Part shown: one piece after another, positions 30,692 through 43,140 of the stretch
Layout of the letters: each line of letters begins with the position of its first letter
Position numbering within the stretch: the stretch's first letter is position 1
Source: Bactericera cockerelli
Taxonomy: Eukaryota; Arthropoda; Insecta; Hemiptera; Triozidae
Direction: 5' to 3'
NCBI GenBank assembly: GCA_024516035.1
Contig: CM044961.1
Coordinates: 6,445,515 to 6,509,514 of the forward strand
Length of the DNA stretch: 64,000 nt
Translations under genes and position numbers: made by a program
Notes under the pieces: generated by a model
What the model was told of the DNA's origin: nothing
The model's database searches: none
What the model saw: the letters and a program-made list of their open reading frames with translations, nothing else

Positions 30692-31034
30692 AGGTACTTT
30701 AAATTCACGAAAGGGAAAAATCAAATTTTAGAAAAGTATTGAACTTATGATTAAATATCTCTCTGGTCTTTCAATATTATTTTATGCAACCAACTGCATT
30801 CGAATGGAAATATGCATGACTATCCATACATGAAGTCAAAAATTACTTACTGGCTATCATTTCTTTAAAAACGTGCATCGATACAAGAGACCTCTAGACC
30901 TGTGGGAAAAACAGGGATTTGGGCATAACTCTTTAACGAAACAAAATGCCCCACTGCAAGTTTTGCTCATATGATAGTCCACAGTGGGCTGAACCTACCC
31001 TCAAAATATTTGCATCTGTATACGGGACACCCTG
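30692..31034. mobile_element. Lone arm of the long-TIR element
   Basis: ACTTTAAATTCACGAAAGGG through CTGTATACGGGACACCCTG, matching the right arm of the element at 18670-20377 at about 95% by eye. It is cut at its left by the SINE ending at 30688. Confidence 0.8.
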
Positions 31035-31589
31035 TATAAAGCTATAATCTTAATTTTATAAATTCCATTTTCATAAAAACGAGATTGTTTCAGAGCCTTG
31101 TTTTTTCATTTCATAGCCATGAAACAGGAGCTACTGTGAACGCTTGTGGTCTGTGTTGTAGCATGCCCATCCCGTAGTATGCCTCCCCTCTGATGGGTGA
31201 GATGGGTCAATTGAAATGATGACTTGATGTCCCACGTTAATTCGATTATTCGCCCCACCTCTTTGACAAGAAGTTGTGCCGATTCTCCCCACGGGCCGAG
31301 GGTTTCAAAAGCCAAGGTCACGAAAAGAAAATTCTGCATCATAATGTTTGATACTTGGTTTTCTTTTTCTGTCTTGCCTCTTCCGCAGCAAAACCTTTTG
31401 TGTGACTATGTAGGGTTGATTACATACATATAATGTGCACTGTGCAGTGAGAGGTGCAGATGTCAAACAGATGATACAAGTTCAGTTCTAAGTTAGGAAA
31501 CTCACAATTTATTATCTTGTTCCTCATTTAGTGATACTTACCATTAATATATGAGCAGACTGAGGTCATCAGATCTTATGAGTGTACCA

Positions 31590-31704
31590 ACTGGCCTTTT
31601 TGAGATATAAAAAGATAAGATAAGGGTCCTACCCCACCGGGATTCGAACCCGGGTCACTTGGAATGTAAGCCGAGCATGCTACCGCTAGGCCAAGTGACT
31701 ACTT
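31590..31704 (-). mobile_element. tRNA-headed SINE, another head type
   Basis: Minus strand: GTCACTTGGCCTAGCGGTAG, CATGCTCGGCTTACATTCC, GACCCGGGTTCGAATCCCGG. The head resembles a full tRNA (A box TAGCGGTAGCATG, B box GGTTCGAATCC). It continues into a non-tRNA body ending in GATATAAAAAG, and GCCAAGTGACTACTT is repeated on its right. A degenerate tRNA gene is the alternative. Confidence 0.55.
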
Positions 31705-32019
31705 GGCCAAGTGACTACTTGAGATATGCTGAAACCCCGATGAGTTGAGTTACATCGAGGTAGGTTAGAAATACTCCGGAAAGCTTAATAATGAGCTAGG
31801 TGACTCTTTTTTTTAATGGTACGTCAAGATCACTTTGTAGTACATACCGATTCATTTCATAGTTCTGTCTTGTTCGAGTAGACCTTTGAAAAATATTTTT
31901 GGGTAGAAATCATCGGTTTTTGGCTACTGGCACTGTTTCACCACTATTCGGCTAAAAGTGCTTAACGTCGCGTCGGTGGGTAATTCTGGCTTTCCATAGT
32001 TTCCAAGGAAGAATAATAG

Positions 32020-32280
32020 AAAGAGTGAGCAAGAGAGAGAGAATAAGAAAAAGAAAGAGAATAAAGAAGAGATAAAAGACTAAAGATAATTAAATAAATA
32101 AATTTATTATTAATATAAAGAATGAGAGTGAGAAAAAAGAAATTAGAAAGATAGATATAAACTAAATATTGTAATAATATTATTATTCATAGAAAGAAAG
32201 TGAGAAATAAAAAGGAAGTTTGAAAGAAAGAGATAAAGAAAAATAAAGACAGAAAGAAAGAGATTGAGACAAGAATAATT
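32020..32280. repeat. GA/A-rich low-complexity tract
   Basis: Degenerate AGAAAGAGA repeats. No gene seen from 31730 to 32790. Three short copies of ACTAACTGTACATTTAGATG lie at 32588-32672. Confidence 0.7.
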
Positions 32281-32791
32281 TGAATAATTCTATCACCAGT
32301 AGGTACACCGTTTCAGAGATACAGTTAGGTGTCTACAGTAGATAACAAACCACTTCAAGACATCATCCTTAGATTATTATTCTTCTTAGGGTCAAGGTTG
32401 TCTTGGTCATCACAACTCTAGAATTAGGTTCCCGAATTCCCGATGTTCCTTGATGTCATTACAACTTTCTTTTAAAGATGATTCTTATTATTTATCTATT
32501 TTCTGTATAATTACGAGTAGTTAGGTAGCAATTCCCATATACTTCACTGTACTTCGTGATACAGATTTAAGGATATACCTAGAGACTAACTGTTACATTT
32601 AGATGAAAAAAGGTACTAACTGTACATTTAGATGAAAAAAAAGGTACTAACTGTACATTTAGATGAAAAAAAAGGTACATTATATAAACTGCTTCAACCT
32701 AAAATAAATAAAATCAATAATTCCACAGTTTTTTTTGTGATTTCTTACAGATAATCCTGGAAGTCAGTCTAATAGATAAAGATGAAACTTG

Positions 32792-33147
32792 TTAACACTT
32801 TCACCGCCAACTGTATTTTCGAATATTTTCATTCATAGGCCAGGCGTGATTTTGATGTGGTGATACTTCAAAGTATCACTAGCCTGGGGAAGAGATTTCA
32901 TGTCTACGCCAAGTGATACTTTTAAGTATCACCTTCAATTCCTGACCGACATGTTCTTGGATACTGCTAGGCCAGAGCAACACATTCCTCATGTTAAACA
33001 TATAGAAAGTGTTACTCACAAGTATCACCAGCGTCTTATAGAAGACTCTGTGGGTGATACTTTGAAGTATCACCATGTTCATACTAGCGCATAATAGCGC
33101 AGAGCCGGGTGATACTTCCATGTATCACCTGGCGCTGAAAGTGTTAA
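32792..33147. mobile_element. TTAA-bounded MITE with five internal palindromes
   Basis: The ends TTAACACTTTCACCGCCA and TGGCGCTGAAAGTGTTAA are inverted copies with one mismatch, each including TTAA, as in piggyBac-type insertions. Inside, the palindrome GTGATACTT..AAGTATCAC occurs five times (about 32858, 32909, 33011, 33052, 33107), some perfect. It is too small to encode a transposase. The right flank resumes as a 5S-headed SINE at GTTAAGCAACG, so it probably inserted into the TTAA of that SINE. Confidence 0.8.
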
Positions 33148-33335
33148 GCAACGCCCACGGTTCTGATTTCTACTGCATCCATGGTCATCAAGGCAATATA
33201 CGTTTTGCTGGAAATTTCCGACCCTACTCAGACTGGATGAGGTTAATTTGCGTAGCTGGGTTGTTCTCACACCGCATGGTGCGTAAGTCCCCCGTCGTTG
33301 TAGTGTTATGCAGTTGAAAGCGACGTAGAACTCGA
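33148..33335 (+). mobile_element. 5S-rRNA-headed SINE, 3' part
   Basis: GCAACGCCCACGGTTCTGAT follows the MITE, then CTCAGACTGGATGAGGTTAA, CCCCCGTCGTTGTAGTGTTA, GCAGTTGAAAGCGACGTAGA. The head half is diverged or lost left of the MITE. Confidence 0.6.
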
Positions 33336-33764
33336 ATAATTAACTATGGTACTTGTGGCGCATCCACTAATTTTCCTATTGCATTTTCGTAGTTCTCTGC
33401 TAATTTTCTAATAATTATCAACTATCAACATTTTTCTTTTTATTTTATAGCGTAGTTCTAGCGTAGATATCCATTAATTTTCCAATTTCTATTGCATTCC
33501 TCACTTTCCAATTTCTATTGCATTTTAGTAATTTTGGCGTATCCACTAATTTTCCAATTTCTATTGCATTTTGGTAGTTTTGGCGTTCACTAATTATGAA
33601 AACAATTTTTATATTGTTCTGGGATTCAAAAGGTAATAATTGAGAATCTTACCACTGATTTGTCCGTGATCTCATAAGGATTTGTAGGTAAACAGTAAAC
33701 TTAAAAAACCACTGAATATGAAATTGATGTTATTATTATTCAGTGTGCTTTACTGTACAAATCT

Positions 33765-34060
33765 TCAAGCCCGTCGTGATAATAATATGACCATGCAGTT
33801 GAAAGCGACGTTAAACTTCACCCCTCCCCATCAAAAAAAAAAAAAACAATTGGTTCAATGAATGATTATCAAAATGAAAGTTTTCTGGTCGGTACTCTGA
33901 ACTCCAGACGCCCCCTAGTTCTCTGTGTTCTAGACAGCTCCTAGCTGACGAGGCACACTAGGGTTGGGTGGAAGAGATTGGCATAGGCAATAACCCCGCC
34001 CTTTCGTTAGGACATATGTGTATATTTATCTATCTATTTTTTTCTGTTTCATTGTTTAAA
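33765..34060 (+). mobile_element. SINE tail and reversed (TAA)n-element end
   Basis: At 33768 GCCCGTCGTGATAATAATAT, CATGCAGTTGAAAGCGACG and an A-run form a 5S-SINE 3' end. At 33963 GGTTGGGTGGAAGAGATTGG and AATAACCCCGCCCTTTCGTT is the (TAA)n family in plus orientation. Between lies ordinary DNA. Confidence 0.6.
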
Positions 34061-34399
34061 TTGTTTATATTTTATTTTAACTTTTATAATTATTAGTTAT
34101 TTGTACTGTACAAGTGTACATACATAATGTCTTTTAAATTTAATAATAGTAATAGACCGACACATCTGTCCTGGCATGTCTAGAGCTCAGAGAATTAGGT
34201 ACGAGTACCTACCATGAGGGTGTCGTATAAAATTTCTTCTTTTTGAACACAAATTTATCATATTGATATTCTTTTCCCACCACAGGCACTGATTCAAACG
34301 ATAAAAAAATGAAAATAATTAACAAGAAAATTAACCTGCTTCAAACCTATACATCCTCCCACATTTCATGACTACAGAAAAAGAAAACAGTTAAAAAAG

Positions 34400-34842
34400 G
34401 TGTCATATTTGTATTAAACCCAATCGCGATAATATCATAGTACTCAAACTCGCTCTACTAGCCAGCGTCGATGGCATGTTGAATACACCGGTTCCCTTCA
34501 GAACACCGAAGTTAAGCGACATCCAGCGAGGTTAAGACTTGGATGGGTGACCATTCAAATTCTAACTCGTGACGCTGGCTTTTCCCGGCCCCACTCAGGC
34601 TGGGTGAGGTCAATGTGAGTAGCAGGTTTGTGAGTTTCCTGCGAATGGAGGGTAAAACCCCCGTCGTGATATGACCATGGCAGTTGAAAGCGACGTTAAA
34701 CCCCACTTAAAAAAAAAAAAAAAAAAAAAAAAACTCGCTCTACTAAATTTTGACTTAACTTGGGACTCGAACCTCCGACCGTTATATTACAAGTCCACTC
34801 ATCGATTAAACTACTGAGATTGGTCGATAAACAAATAGTTAC
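34400..34842 (-). mobile_element. Family C SINE split by a 5S-headed SINE
   Basis: The family C copy on the minus strand has its head at 34842 (CCAATCTCAGTAGTTTAATC) and B box GGAGGTTCGAGTCCC. It breaks at 34745 and continues at 34460 with TAGTAGAGCGAGTTTGAGTA and TATCGCGATTGG. The interruption is the 5S SINE 34461-34730. Confidence 0.85.
34461..34730 (+). mobile_element. 5S-rRNA-headed SINE, full length, nested, with exact target duplication
   Basis: GCCAGCGTCGATGGCATGTT through GTTGAAAGCGACGTTAAACC and a long A-run. AAACTCGCTCTACTA is present exactly on both sides (34446-34460 and 34731-34745). The host is a family C SINE. This copy and those at 12790 and 30427 are nearly identical, so the family has been recently active. 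Confidence 0.92.
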
Positions 34843-37800
34843 TCTGTTAGGCAATCCAGATTAGTAATGAAATAGCAAGGGCGAACTTATTAGAAGTATG
34901 ATAATGGTTAAGTCAAACTTGAGTCTATTTTGTGATATTTCTTTCTGAATGTCGAATTATAAAACAGGATTAAAGTTAATATAAGCCAGACTGTCCATTA
35001 CACGTTTGGCTATATTGCGAAATGATTGGCTTATGGTCTGGCTTATTCTTGGCTTAAAATAAACTAATAAATAATCCTGTTTTATTGTCTCTTTTAGATC
35101 GAGGATCGAGGTAATTCAATTTAGATGCGGAAAATTGCGTCTAGTCTCAAATTTGTGAATCCGATTTCATTTCATAAATTCGCCCTTAAAAATTAACCAA
35201 AAAAGAAAAGAAAAGAAGAAGAAGAGAAAATAAATAAACCAGTGCATTGTTTTTCATTTCATAAATTCTTAAATAGAAAATTAATTTTCCTCGTACTTTA
35301 TTTTCATAGAAAATGTAACACAAATACTTTGCATTCTTTCAGCAGATACATTGTAGTTGTACTTTTAAAATAAGTTACTAAATAAAACGATTGTATACTA
35401 TTCTAGATATACTATGAAGGGAAACATTCAAGAATGCTTCAATAAATAACAGATTTCGAAAATTTCCTTGGAAATACTATCATTGGTATTTGATTTTCGA
35501 GGGATTTAATACAGGGTGCTACTAAGAGTAGAACCCGTTTGTATAAAATTTTGTAAAAAAAAATTGGCAAAATTTTAAACGTAAAAAAATTAAAAATGGA
35601 AATTGGAACCATAAATGTGAAAGAGAAGAGTAGCCATAATATTATGATCCCTTATTATTTCAAATATCTAATTAAAAATTATTGTAAATGGTAAATTATT
35701 TATTTTGTTGATGTCAGTTTTTGATCAACTTTCAAGAAAAGATGGTCCCAGATTTATGGCACATGAGCAACATTCAAAGTTAATAGACTTTGGGTAACAA
35801 AATGGTAATTAATCTTCGTAAGTAACTTTTGATGATTCTCTAGACAGGTGTGTAAATAAGAAATTGATTTCAAAATTCAATCTCTAAGGTAAAATACCAA
35901 AATGGAAAATAGATTAATTTTTAAAAGTAAACTTATCATCTTTGGTTTTACATCAAAATATTTTACGCAAAATGAAAGTAAAAGAAAAACATCACTTCCC
36001 ATACCTTTCAGCTAATAGAAAGTAGATTCTATCTTCTAAACCGTGTAGATATAGAAAGTAAAACGGGCCAAAGAAAAGAGTGGCATTTGAATCTCCACAT
36101 CCCTTACTAACAGATATGTATATACAAATGAACGTCCAAAGAAAACAGTTATCTCCTAAGAAAGAAACAATTTGCTGTACAAAAATTCATTAGTTTCACA
36201 ACTAAAATTTGAAACAAATTTGCAATAAGTTGTGGAAAAAACAATAGAACAAAGTGCAAACTAACTACGTAACTACGAAATTACAATGAAAAGTACCCCG
36301 TGCGATTGTTTCAAAGGTAAATATTTAACGAATGCCTGTCTTAATTTAATTAAAAACACAGCATTCCTAGAATTTCTAAAACAAAACTTTCACAATGAAA
36401 TCCATTCGTAGATTCTACGAACAGATTTTCCATGGAAACAAGCACACGAGGCAAACACAATTTCTAGTTTCTATACAAATAAACAAAGTTATGTCTGTTC
36501 AGGTCAAGTTTGGTAGGTTAGGGTTTAACAAGGAGGATGAAAAAAACTCCGTCGTCCAACGATAAATCCGTGCAACGCTGGGCTGTCCGAAATTTTAGGT
36601 CCAGTGTTTCGTGAGCCTTCGACGCCGGTCGGTTTCGCCCGGCGGTTAGGAGTCCGTTCAGTGTTATTGGTCAGTCGAGGGGTAGGGAGGTGTGGAGAGG
36701 TGGAGGTGTTTTGTTTTTACAGTCATTGGTTACAAGTCAGGGAGAGGTTTAGGCTAGAAAGAAAAGAGACAGAGAAGAAATCAAGAATTAAAACAAGACC
36801 ACAGGTTAATGTACATAGTTACATACAAACGAGATAGACATTCTTTATTTAGACCCTTCTGTTAATATGTTATTTAATTATATAGTCGAAACTGGATATA
36901 AAAGAAACATGGATGTAAGATAAAAATTACCAGATCAAATTTACGTCTCCAGAATAAAAAAATTAATAACCGCTTTCTAAGAGAATCCTGGACAGAAGAA
37001 AAAAAATATCCTTCGAGTTCTCTTAAGTCCAGGTTCGACTGTATTTTAAAATAAAGTAGACGCTATTCAAGCATTCTGTGCTCTACAAGTTTTGAAAATT
37101 CATATTATACCAAAAAGGTCAAGTTCTGACTCCTTTTGAACTCAAGTCTAATCTGATTGAGTTTCTAATTCGTACAATCGTATCGAAATTAAGTTTCGGA
37201 AAGTGTAGCTTTGGTAGGCCAAATAGTCCAATCATTGCAGATATAAAATTAAATACATTAACAAAAACAAAATTAATTCTATGATATTGCAACATTCTTG
37301 TATATTCTTTTTCAAATTCTTTAAAAGAAAGTGCAAAATTTAAGCTGATTGTGTAGTGGCAAAATTTATAACGACCGAAATTAAACTTTGTCTTTTAAGG
37401 TAGAGAATTTTTTCATAACATGAGAAGAATATTCAAGTGGGTACCTACCTAAATGTTTGATCAAAGAGATTGCCGAATGTTCAATTTGGTGAATACATAA
37501 GAAAGGTATCATACATTTTGTTTTATTTGGGGTGCTTACAAATGCTTCATTAAAACAAAGTAAGTGTTTCAAATCTTTATTGAGAAGGGTCTAAAATAAA
37601 AAAAGCCTGTTGCAGTTAAAAACTAAAATTCAAGACAAATATTAGGTACAAAATTAAATAATAATATTAAATACAGTAACCAAAACCAAAATAATACAAT
37701 TTTTTTATCTAAAGTTAGGTACATACATAATGAAATAATACTGTTTATAAAAAATACTACAATGTAGGGACATAGTTATTTTGTTTCGAATTAATAATAA

Positions 37801-38270
37801 AATTAATGTCATTTTGCTTCAGGTAGGTCTGATGTATGTATGTAGGTACTGTCAATAGTAGGTTTTTAAAATCAAAAAAGAAGAAGAAGAAGAAGAAGAA
37901 AATATGATATCACCACAAAAGATCATTTCGTGGAGAAAACATCAGACAAGAATAGCCTGTAGTGACACTTGACAAATTTTCGACAACAAATACCAAATAT
38001 GTGGTGGAAAAAGCGACAAGAACACAAGAATTTACGTATCCTGTTAGGGTTAAAAGTTTCAAAAGTCTCTTCAATTAAGATTTAAAATATCCGGAACTCT
38101 TTACCGTGAAACTTTCGATAAACCCAGCTTTCCCGTCAAAAGTTTTCAGCTCTAATCTCGAAATTATAATCGCTAATCCCGAAGATAAATAATTTAATCC
38201 CCGTTTCCTCTAGAATAACAGGATCTGGTCGACTCTAGGGGAGGCAGAACGCTTTAATTTCAGCTCCTAG
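34843..38270. other. AT-rich part of the large intron
   Basis: No exon with convincing splice sites or homology seen. CAGGGTGCTACTAAGAGTAG at 35513 is a lone transposon-like end. AT-rich sequence continues except for the island at 36545-36740. Confidence 0.4.
36545..36740 (+). promoter_or_regulatory. Isolated GC-rich island, possible promoter
   Basis: About 200 bp near 55-60% GC with several CpG in AT-rich DNA. It contains TTCAGTGTTATTGG near 36656, resembling the arthropod initiator TCAGT, and no repeat copy elsewhere in the window. The 77-codon open frame over it has no recognisable domain. It could be a promoter or non-coding first exon of a gene nested in the intron; this is weak evidence. 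Confidence 0.25.
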
Positions 38271-38274
38271 GGGA

Positions 38275-38845
38275 TTACAAAATTTAATTTCAGCCTCCTC
38301 TTGTCTTTTCATCCTCTATTAATTTGTCCACCTCCATCCTCGACCTCCTTATTCTCTTCTTCTTTGTCTCATGTCTGATTCCTCTTCTCCTATATCTAGT
38401 TTTTTCTCTTTCTTTTTCTGTTCTATACTCTCCATTGCTTCTTCTTTATCTAGCTTTATCTATTGATATTTCCTCTGTTTTCCAATATTCTCCTTTATCT
38501 TAATTTTTCTTCCTATATTTCTTGTTCTACCTTTTCTATGATTTCCAATATTTTCCTTTATCTTTCTACTTTTCTTTTTATCTTCATGTCTCTCTTATTC
38601 TTTCCTATACATATACCTACATTTCTCTATCTCTCTCTGTTCTCCATTTTTCGCCTTATCCTATCCTCAGTCTATTTCTCTTCTCTCTCATTTATTATTC
38701 CCTAGTCTCTTTCCATTTCCTTTCTCTCCCATGTCCCATTTTTGAGCCCCACGAATTCTTCCCTATTCCTCTCTTCTCATCTCAACTTCGTGACCTTTCC
38801 CCTTTTCATCCTAGCTTTGTGACCTGTTCCCTTCCAGCTTCGTGG
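38275..38845 (+). repeat. Pyrimidine-rich tract
   Basis: About 570 bp dominated by C/T (TCTTTTTC-type words), followed within 150 bp by the purine-rich tract at 38985. The intervening sequence has TGCCAATTAGACTAATGCAG. Confidence 0.75.
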
Positions 38846-38984
38846 CTTCTCCTGTAAGACTTGAACACGGAAGATAATTGCAGAGGGGAAGCTCTGCGTC
38901 CCATGTATGCCAGCGTGCCAATTAGACTAATGCAGATTAGGCACAAAGTGGGACAGAGAAATACTCTGGGGACAGTGGAGTGGA

Positions 38985-39742
38985 TGAGGAGAGGAGGAGG
39001 AGGAGGAGGAGACGAGGATGGATGTTGAGCACAGAGAATTATGCTGGCGAAGAAGACTTGGAGAAGGAGGAGGAGATGGAGAAGTAATGGAAGAAGAAGG
39101 AAGTGGAGGAGAAGGAGGGGACAGAGGTGCAGAAGTGCGAACAAAAAGAGGAGACGGACAAAGAGAAGAAGAAGGAGACTAATAAGAAAGAAGAGGAGAA
39201 GGAGTAGATCGTAGAGAGATGTTGAAGACAGAGAATTATTCTGGGGAGTGGATAGGAATGAGAAAGGAGAAAAGCAGTAGGAGGAAGAGAGATGTTCAAA
39301 GAATTATGCTAAAGATGAGGAAGAAGAAATAGAGAGCTGGGTGATACCAAATAAAAGAAGTAGCTTGTTGGATGGAGGGGGACGCTCTACGGCGCAGAAT
39401 GAAACAGAATAGCATTAGGTGGACTGAGAGAAATGAAAAAAGAGAACAAGCAGAGGGAAAAAGAGAATAATAGGAGAAAAAGAAAGAAAAAAGAGAACAT
39501 TTTAGAAGAGTAAAAGGAAAATCAGAAACATAATGTAAATATAAAAAAGAAAAGAAGAGAATAGATAAATAAAAAGCAAGAAAGATGAAACAATATAATG
39601 CGTACGAGGAGTGGATACAGGAGTACAATAAGAAATGAAATGAAGAAGACGTGAAGAATGAAGATTGCAAAGAGAAACAATGAAGAAAGGGTGAAGTAGG
39701 AAAAATAACAGATGAAGTAGAAGAAGATAAGTAAGGAAATGT

Positions 39743-39785
<43 letters not shown>

Positions 39786-39880
39786 GAGACAGAGAGAGAG
39801 AGACAGAGAGAAATACAGTCAGGAGAGGATTGGAAAAGAGGACAAACGAAACTAAAGAATTATGACGGTGCCAGAACAGA
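38985..39880. repeat. Purine-rich tract with (GA)n
   Basis: About 900 bp dominated by G/A, with GAGGAGGAGGAGGAGG near 38990 and a pure GA core at 39750-39800. The long minus-strand frames (Ser/Leu/Phe-rich) here are composition artefacts. Confidence 0.8.
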
Positions 39881-42800
39881 AAGTTGGAGACTCTGGGAGG
39901 ATGAGAAGATGAAAAGATTGGAGGGTAAGAAGTTAGTGGAGGCGCCATGGGAATCTGGAACAGGTGGAGGAGACAAGTGGAGGTGGTGGCTGGCAGAACG
40001 TGTCCTAAACTAAAATTCAGGGAGGCAAAAACTTCGGGAAGGTTTGCTGTAAAGGGAATTGCAGATGGAATAGGGATTTCGGAGAGAAGATAGAGAGCGA
40101 ATGGTGCGGACTTTTTATTTCCCAAGCGGTCAAAGTTGACCAAACAGATAAACGTCGTAAAGACAGTGGATGGGAATTGCGATGGGAGAAACTCGATTGA
40201 ATTAGATTTGGATTGAGAAGAACTTTTTCCTATTTTTGATGCGATGAACTTGTACATACATAATTTACATAATCTAGTTTTGGTGCAAAGCTTAACTTCA
40301 GTCAGGAGGACGTATCCAACGTCGTGCCGGAAGAGGAATGACGTGTGAAGACGTCCTACATAAATAAATTGGAGGAAATGTAAGTCTTCTGATATTGCGA
40401 GAAAACTTTAGGAAACTGCAACTCGTACAAGAAGAATAAGTTAACTATGGAGATAAAATTCATGTCATACTTTAAGATTGAGTATCCGTAGAATTTTTCA
40501 GAAGGGTTTTGATAGTAAGCCGACATTTTTATGACTGCAAAGAATCTATTGTTCAAAATTTTTGACCGACTTGTTTTGACATTGCGTATTTTATTGTTAT
40601 TTTTGTATTTTTTTTATAAAGAAATTTAAATGCATGGTTAAATGTTTGATTCTGGATTGATACCCATCATTTTTTTTTATATTGAGAACCATTGAGGTAC
40701 TCCTTTTTATATCTTCAGTTCCTTGTGGACTGACCGTCCGGCCCTGATAAAACATGAAATGCAGGAGTCCTGTATTTTATACTCCAGCTTTTTTTTTTAT
40801 CATTTTATTATTCACTGTTCTTTTGATATAAGAATATAATACCTATAATAATATGGAAAAAAACTCAACGTGTATAATATACATTTCAATTTGTATAAGG
40901 TTTAGGTACGTCTATATAATAATATATTCACCTGCATAAAATATCTATTATTTCTTCTTACGAATAAATACAAATCTTATGGGACTTTCTCGTGCTCTCT
41001 ATTTTATTCTACCAGATAAAGATATCTCCTTTTTCCAATTCATAAAATGTCTTCTATGTATATACAATAGTATTATATCTTTGAGAATATACATAATAAT
41101 ATACTGTTTTCTTCCGCCATTTTATCTCCCTCTTGCTTTTCTTTTGAAAATACATTTCGCAAATGAAATTAGCATAAGTTGTTTGTATGAGGACTTTTCT
41201 CTGTAGTCTTCTCCTTCTCAGTCGTTCTTCTATTTCTATTATTGTTCTTCCATATTGCAGAATAATTTTACTTCCGAAGATATCTGCAGACGTCGAAAGT
41301 ACCTTTAATATTCATTCTGGATTTTTTATAAATATTCGGATTGAAAAATTAATAATTTATTTACTTTTTACGCTTTAATTAAGAATTACAGGGTTCTCTT
41401 AATAAAAAAAAACGTTCATTTTACGAAAAATAAATGATTAATAGAATGAATAATCATATTTAAGGTGTTCAACAAGGGCATCCCTGAAGTCCAAATGAAA
41501 TGTACTTGTATGTACATTTGCTAATTTGTACAGAGGTATATATTTGAGAATAATGAGAATATGTTCACATGGGAATAGCAAGCAGCCTTCTAGCAAGGTA
41601 CGAGTATGTAGGTGAACATAAGAGATTTTGAAAAAAAAGTACGGTAAAAAAACACCAGAATGAAACTCATAAGCAACACGTAGTGAATCATAATTATTTA
41701 GGTGTATCAGGACGTACAAAAAAACTTCTCTCTTTTTTACACCGAGTTTTTTTACAAGGTTTAAATTGAGTAAGAGAGAAAGAGAGAGAGAGAGAAAAAA
41801 AGTGTGACAGAAAATAAAAATACTCAGTTCTTTATGTTGAAAAAGCGGGGAAGATGATAAGGATGGGACTTTTGTTTGAACAGTAACGGAAATGTGTCTT
41901 TTCAGGGACGATGGAAAGAGATATGGGCACGGAGGTGACATTGGGAGAAATGTTTCTTCGCAGATGCCTTCTAGCGCTTTCATGTGGAGTTGGAGCTTAT
42001 TAAAAAAAAGTGAACCATCAATCGTGCAAGCCTCGAGAATGAAGGCACAAGAAATGACTGTCAAAACTATTCACATAAGTTTAACTGGTTTGTTAAGGTT
42101 TTGGGCCCTTGTGGGCCGTTATAACCCATCGAAAAAAGAAGAAAGTCACCTTCTAAAATTATTCCATCGAGAACTTTAACTGATCCTTTGGCCAAACCAG
42201 CGTTGTGGGAACTACCTCAACTAATATACCAGTTCGCGCCACATCATTGAATTCCAGTAATGTCCACAGAGGTTAGGACTTATGGGTGCTATTCAAACAT
42301 AACCCAGACTGACTCGGGCTCATAAAGGGTTGATATTTTTTTTTCTTCAAAAAATAAAAAATAAGGGTACCTACTTAGATATTTGTGTCTTTTTTGTTTT
42401 GGATGATGCAGGGTAAAACACCAGTTTCGAAAGACCATTGATATTTTTTTATAAATTTTTACTAAAAAAAGTAATTTTTTACTGTACTTAGAAATCGGAA
42501 GTATTGTGTTTGTTTTTGTAAACTCTTTCAAAAAATGAGTATGAGTAGCATATTTTTTGTTCCGATTGCAATTATTTTATCTGTCTGGATGTTTCATAAG
42601 CTCCTGAGCAACTTTGGTTTTGTGTCGCTGTCGTTCTGTCATGGATAATATTGCTGACCCCAAGAAGGTTTGGGAAAAGGCAAATTGAAAGAAGAAGAAA
42701 AAAAAAATGTTTTATTGCGACTGTTGGCTCGAGAGAGGAAGTCCCATAGATGTCAGGAAACGTTAAGCATTCATAAGATACATAAATAGATCCCAGAGGA

Positions 42801-43107
42801 AAATGGAGGTTTTTCTGAATCATCTTCTACAAATTCCCACACCAGAAAAAAATTCTTCTAAAAACTCCCACACCTGAAAAAAATTCCCTCAAGCCATGCC
42901 TGCGCCCCATCACTCTCAAGGTATTAAGGGGATTAAATTTAAGTTCGTTATCTCCCTCCTCCCTCTTCATGTTATTTTTCCCACATTTTTTAGCCGTATT
43001 TATGACAGCTTTTCTTTTGTATGGGAGATAATCCTGGGTGTCTTATTAAGGGGAAATAGAAAAAATTCTGTGAAACTTTTATACTGAATGTGGCCCATTA
43101 TATCGTG

Positions 43108-43140
<33 letters not shown>

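Noticed and set aside
39502..40257. 251-codon minus-strand open frame, Ser/Leu/Phe-rich
   Set aside because: It is the complement of GA-rich low-complexity DNA and lacks any domain or splice support.
41438..42064. 208-codon minus-strand open frame
   Set aside because: Includes a low-complexity Ser/Leu run from a GA tract; no domain, no splice evidence, and it overlaps another equally unsupported frame.
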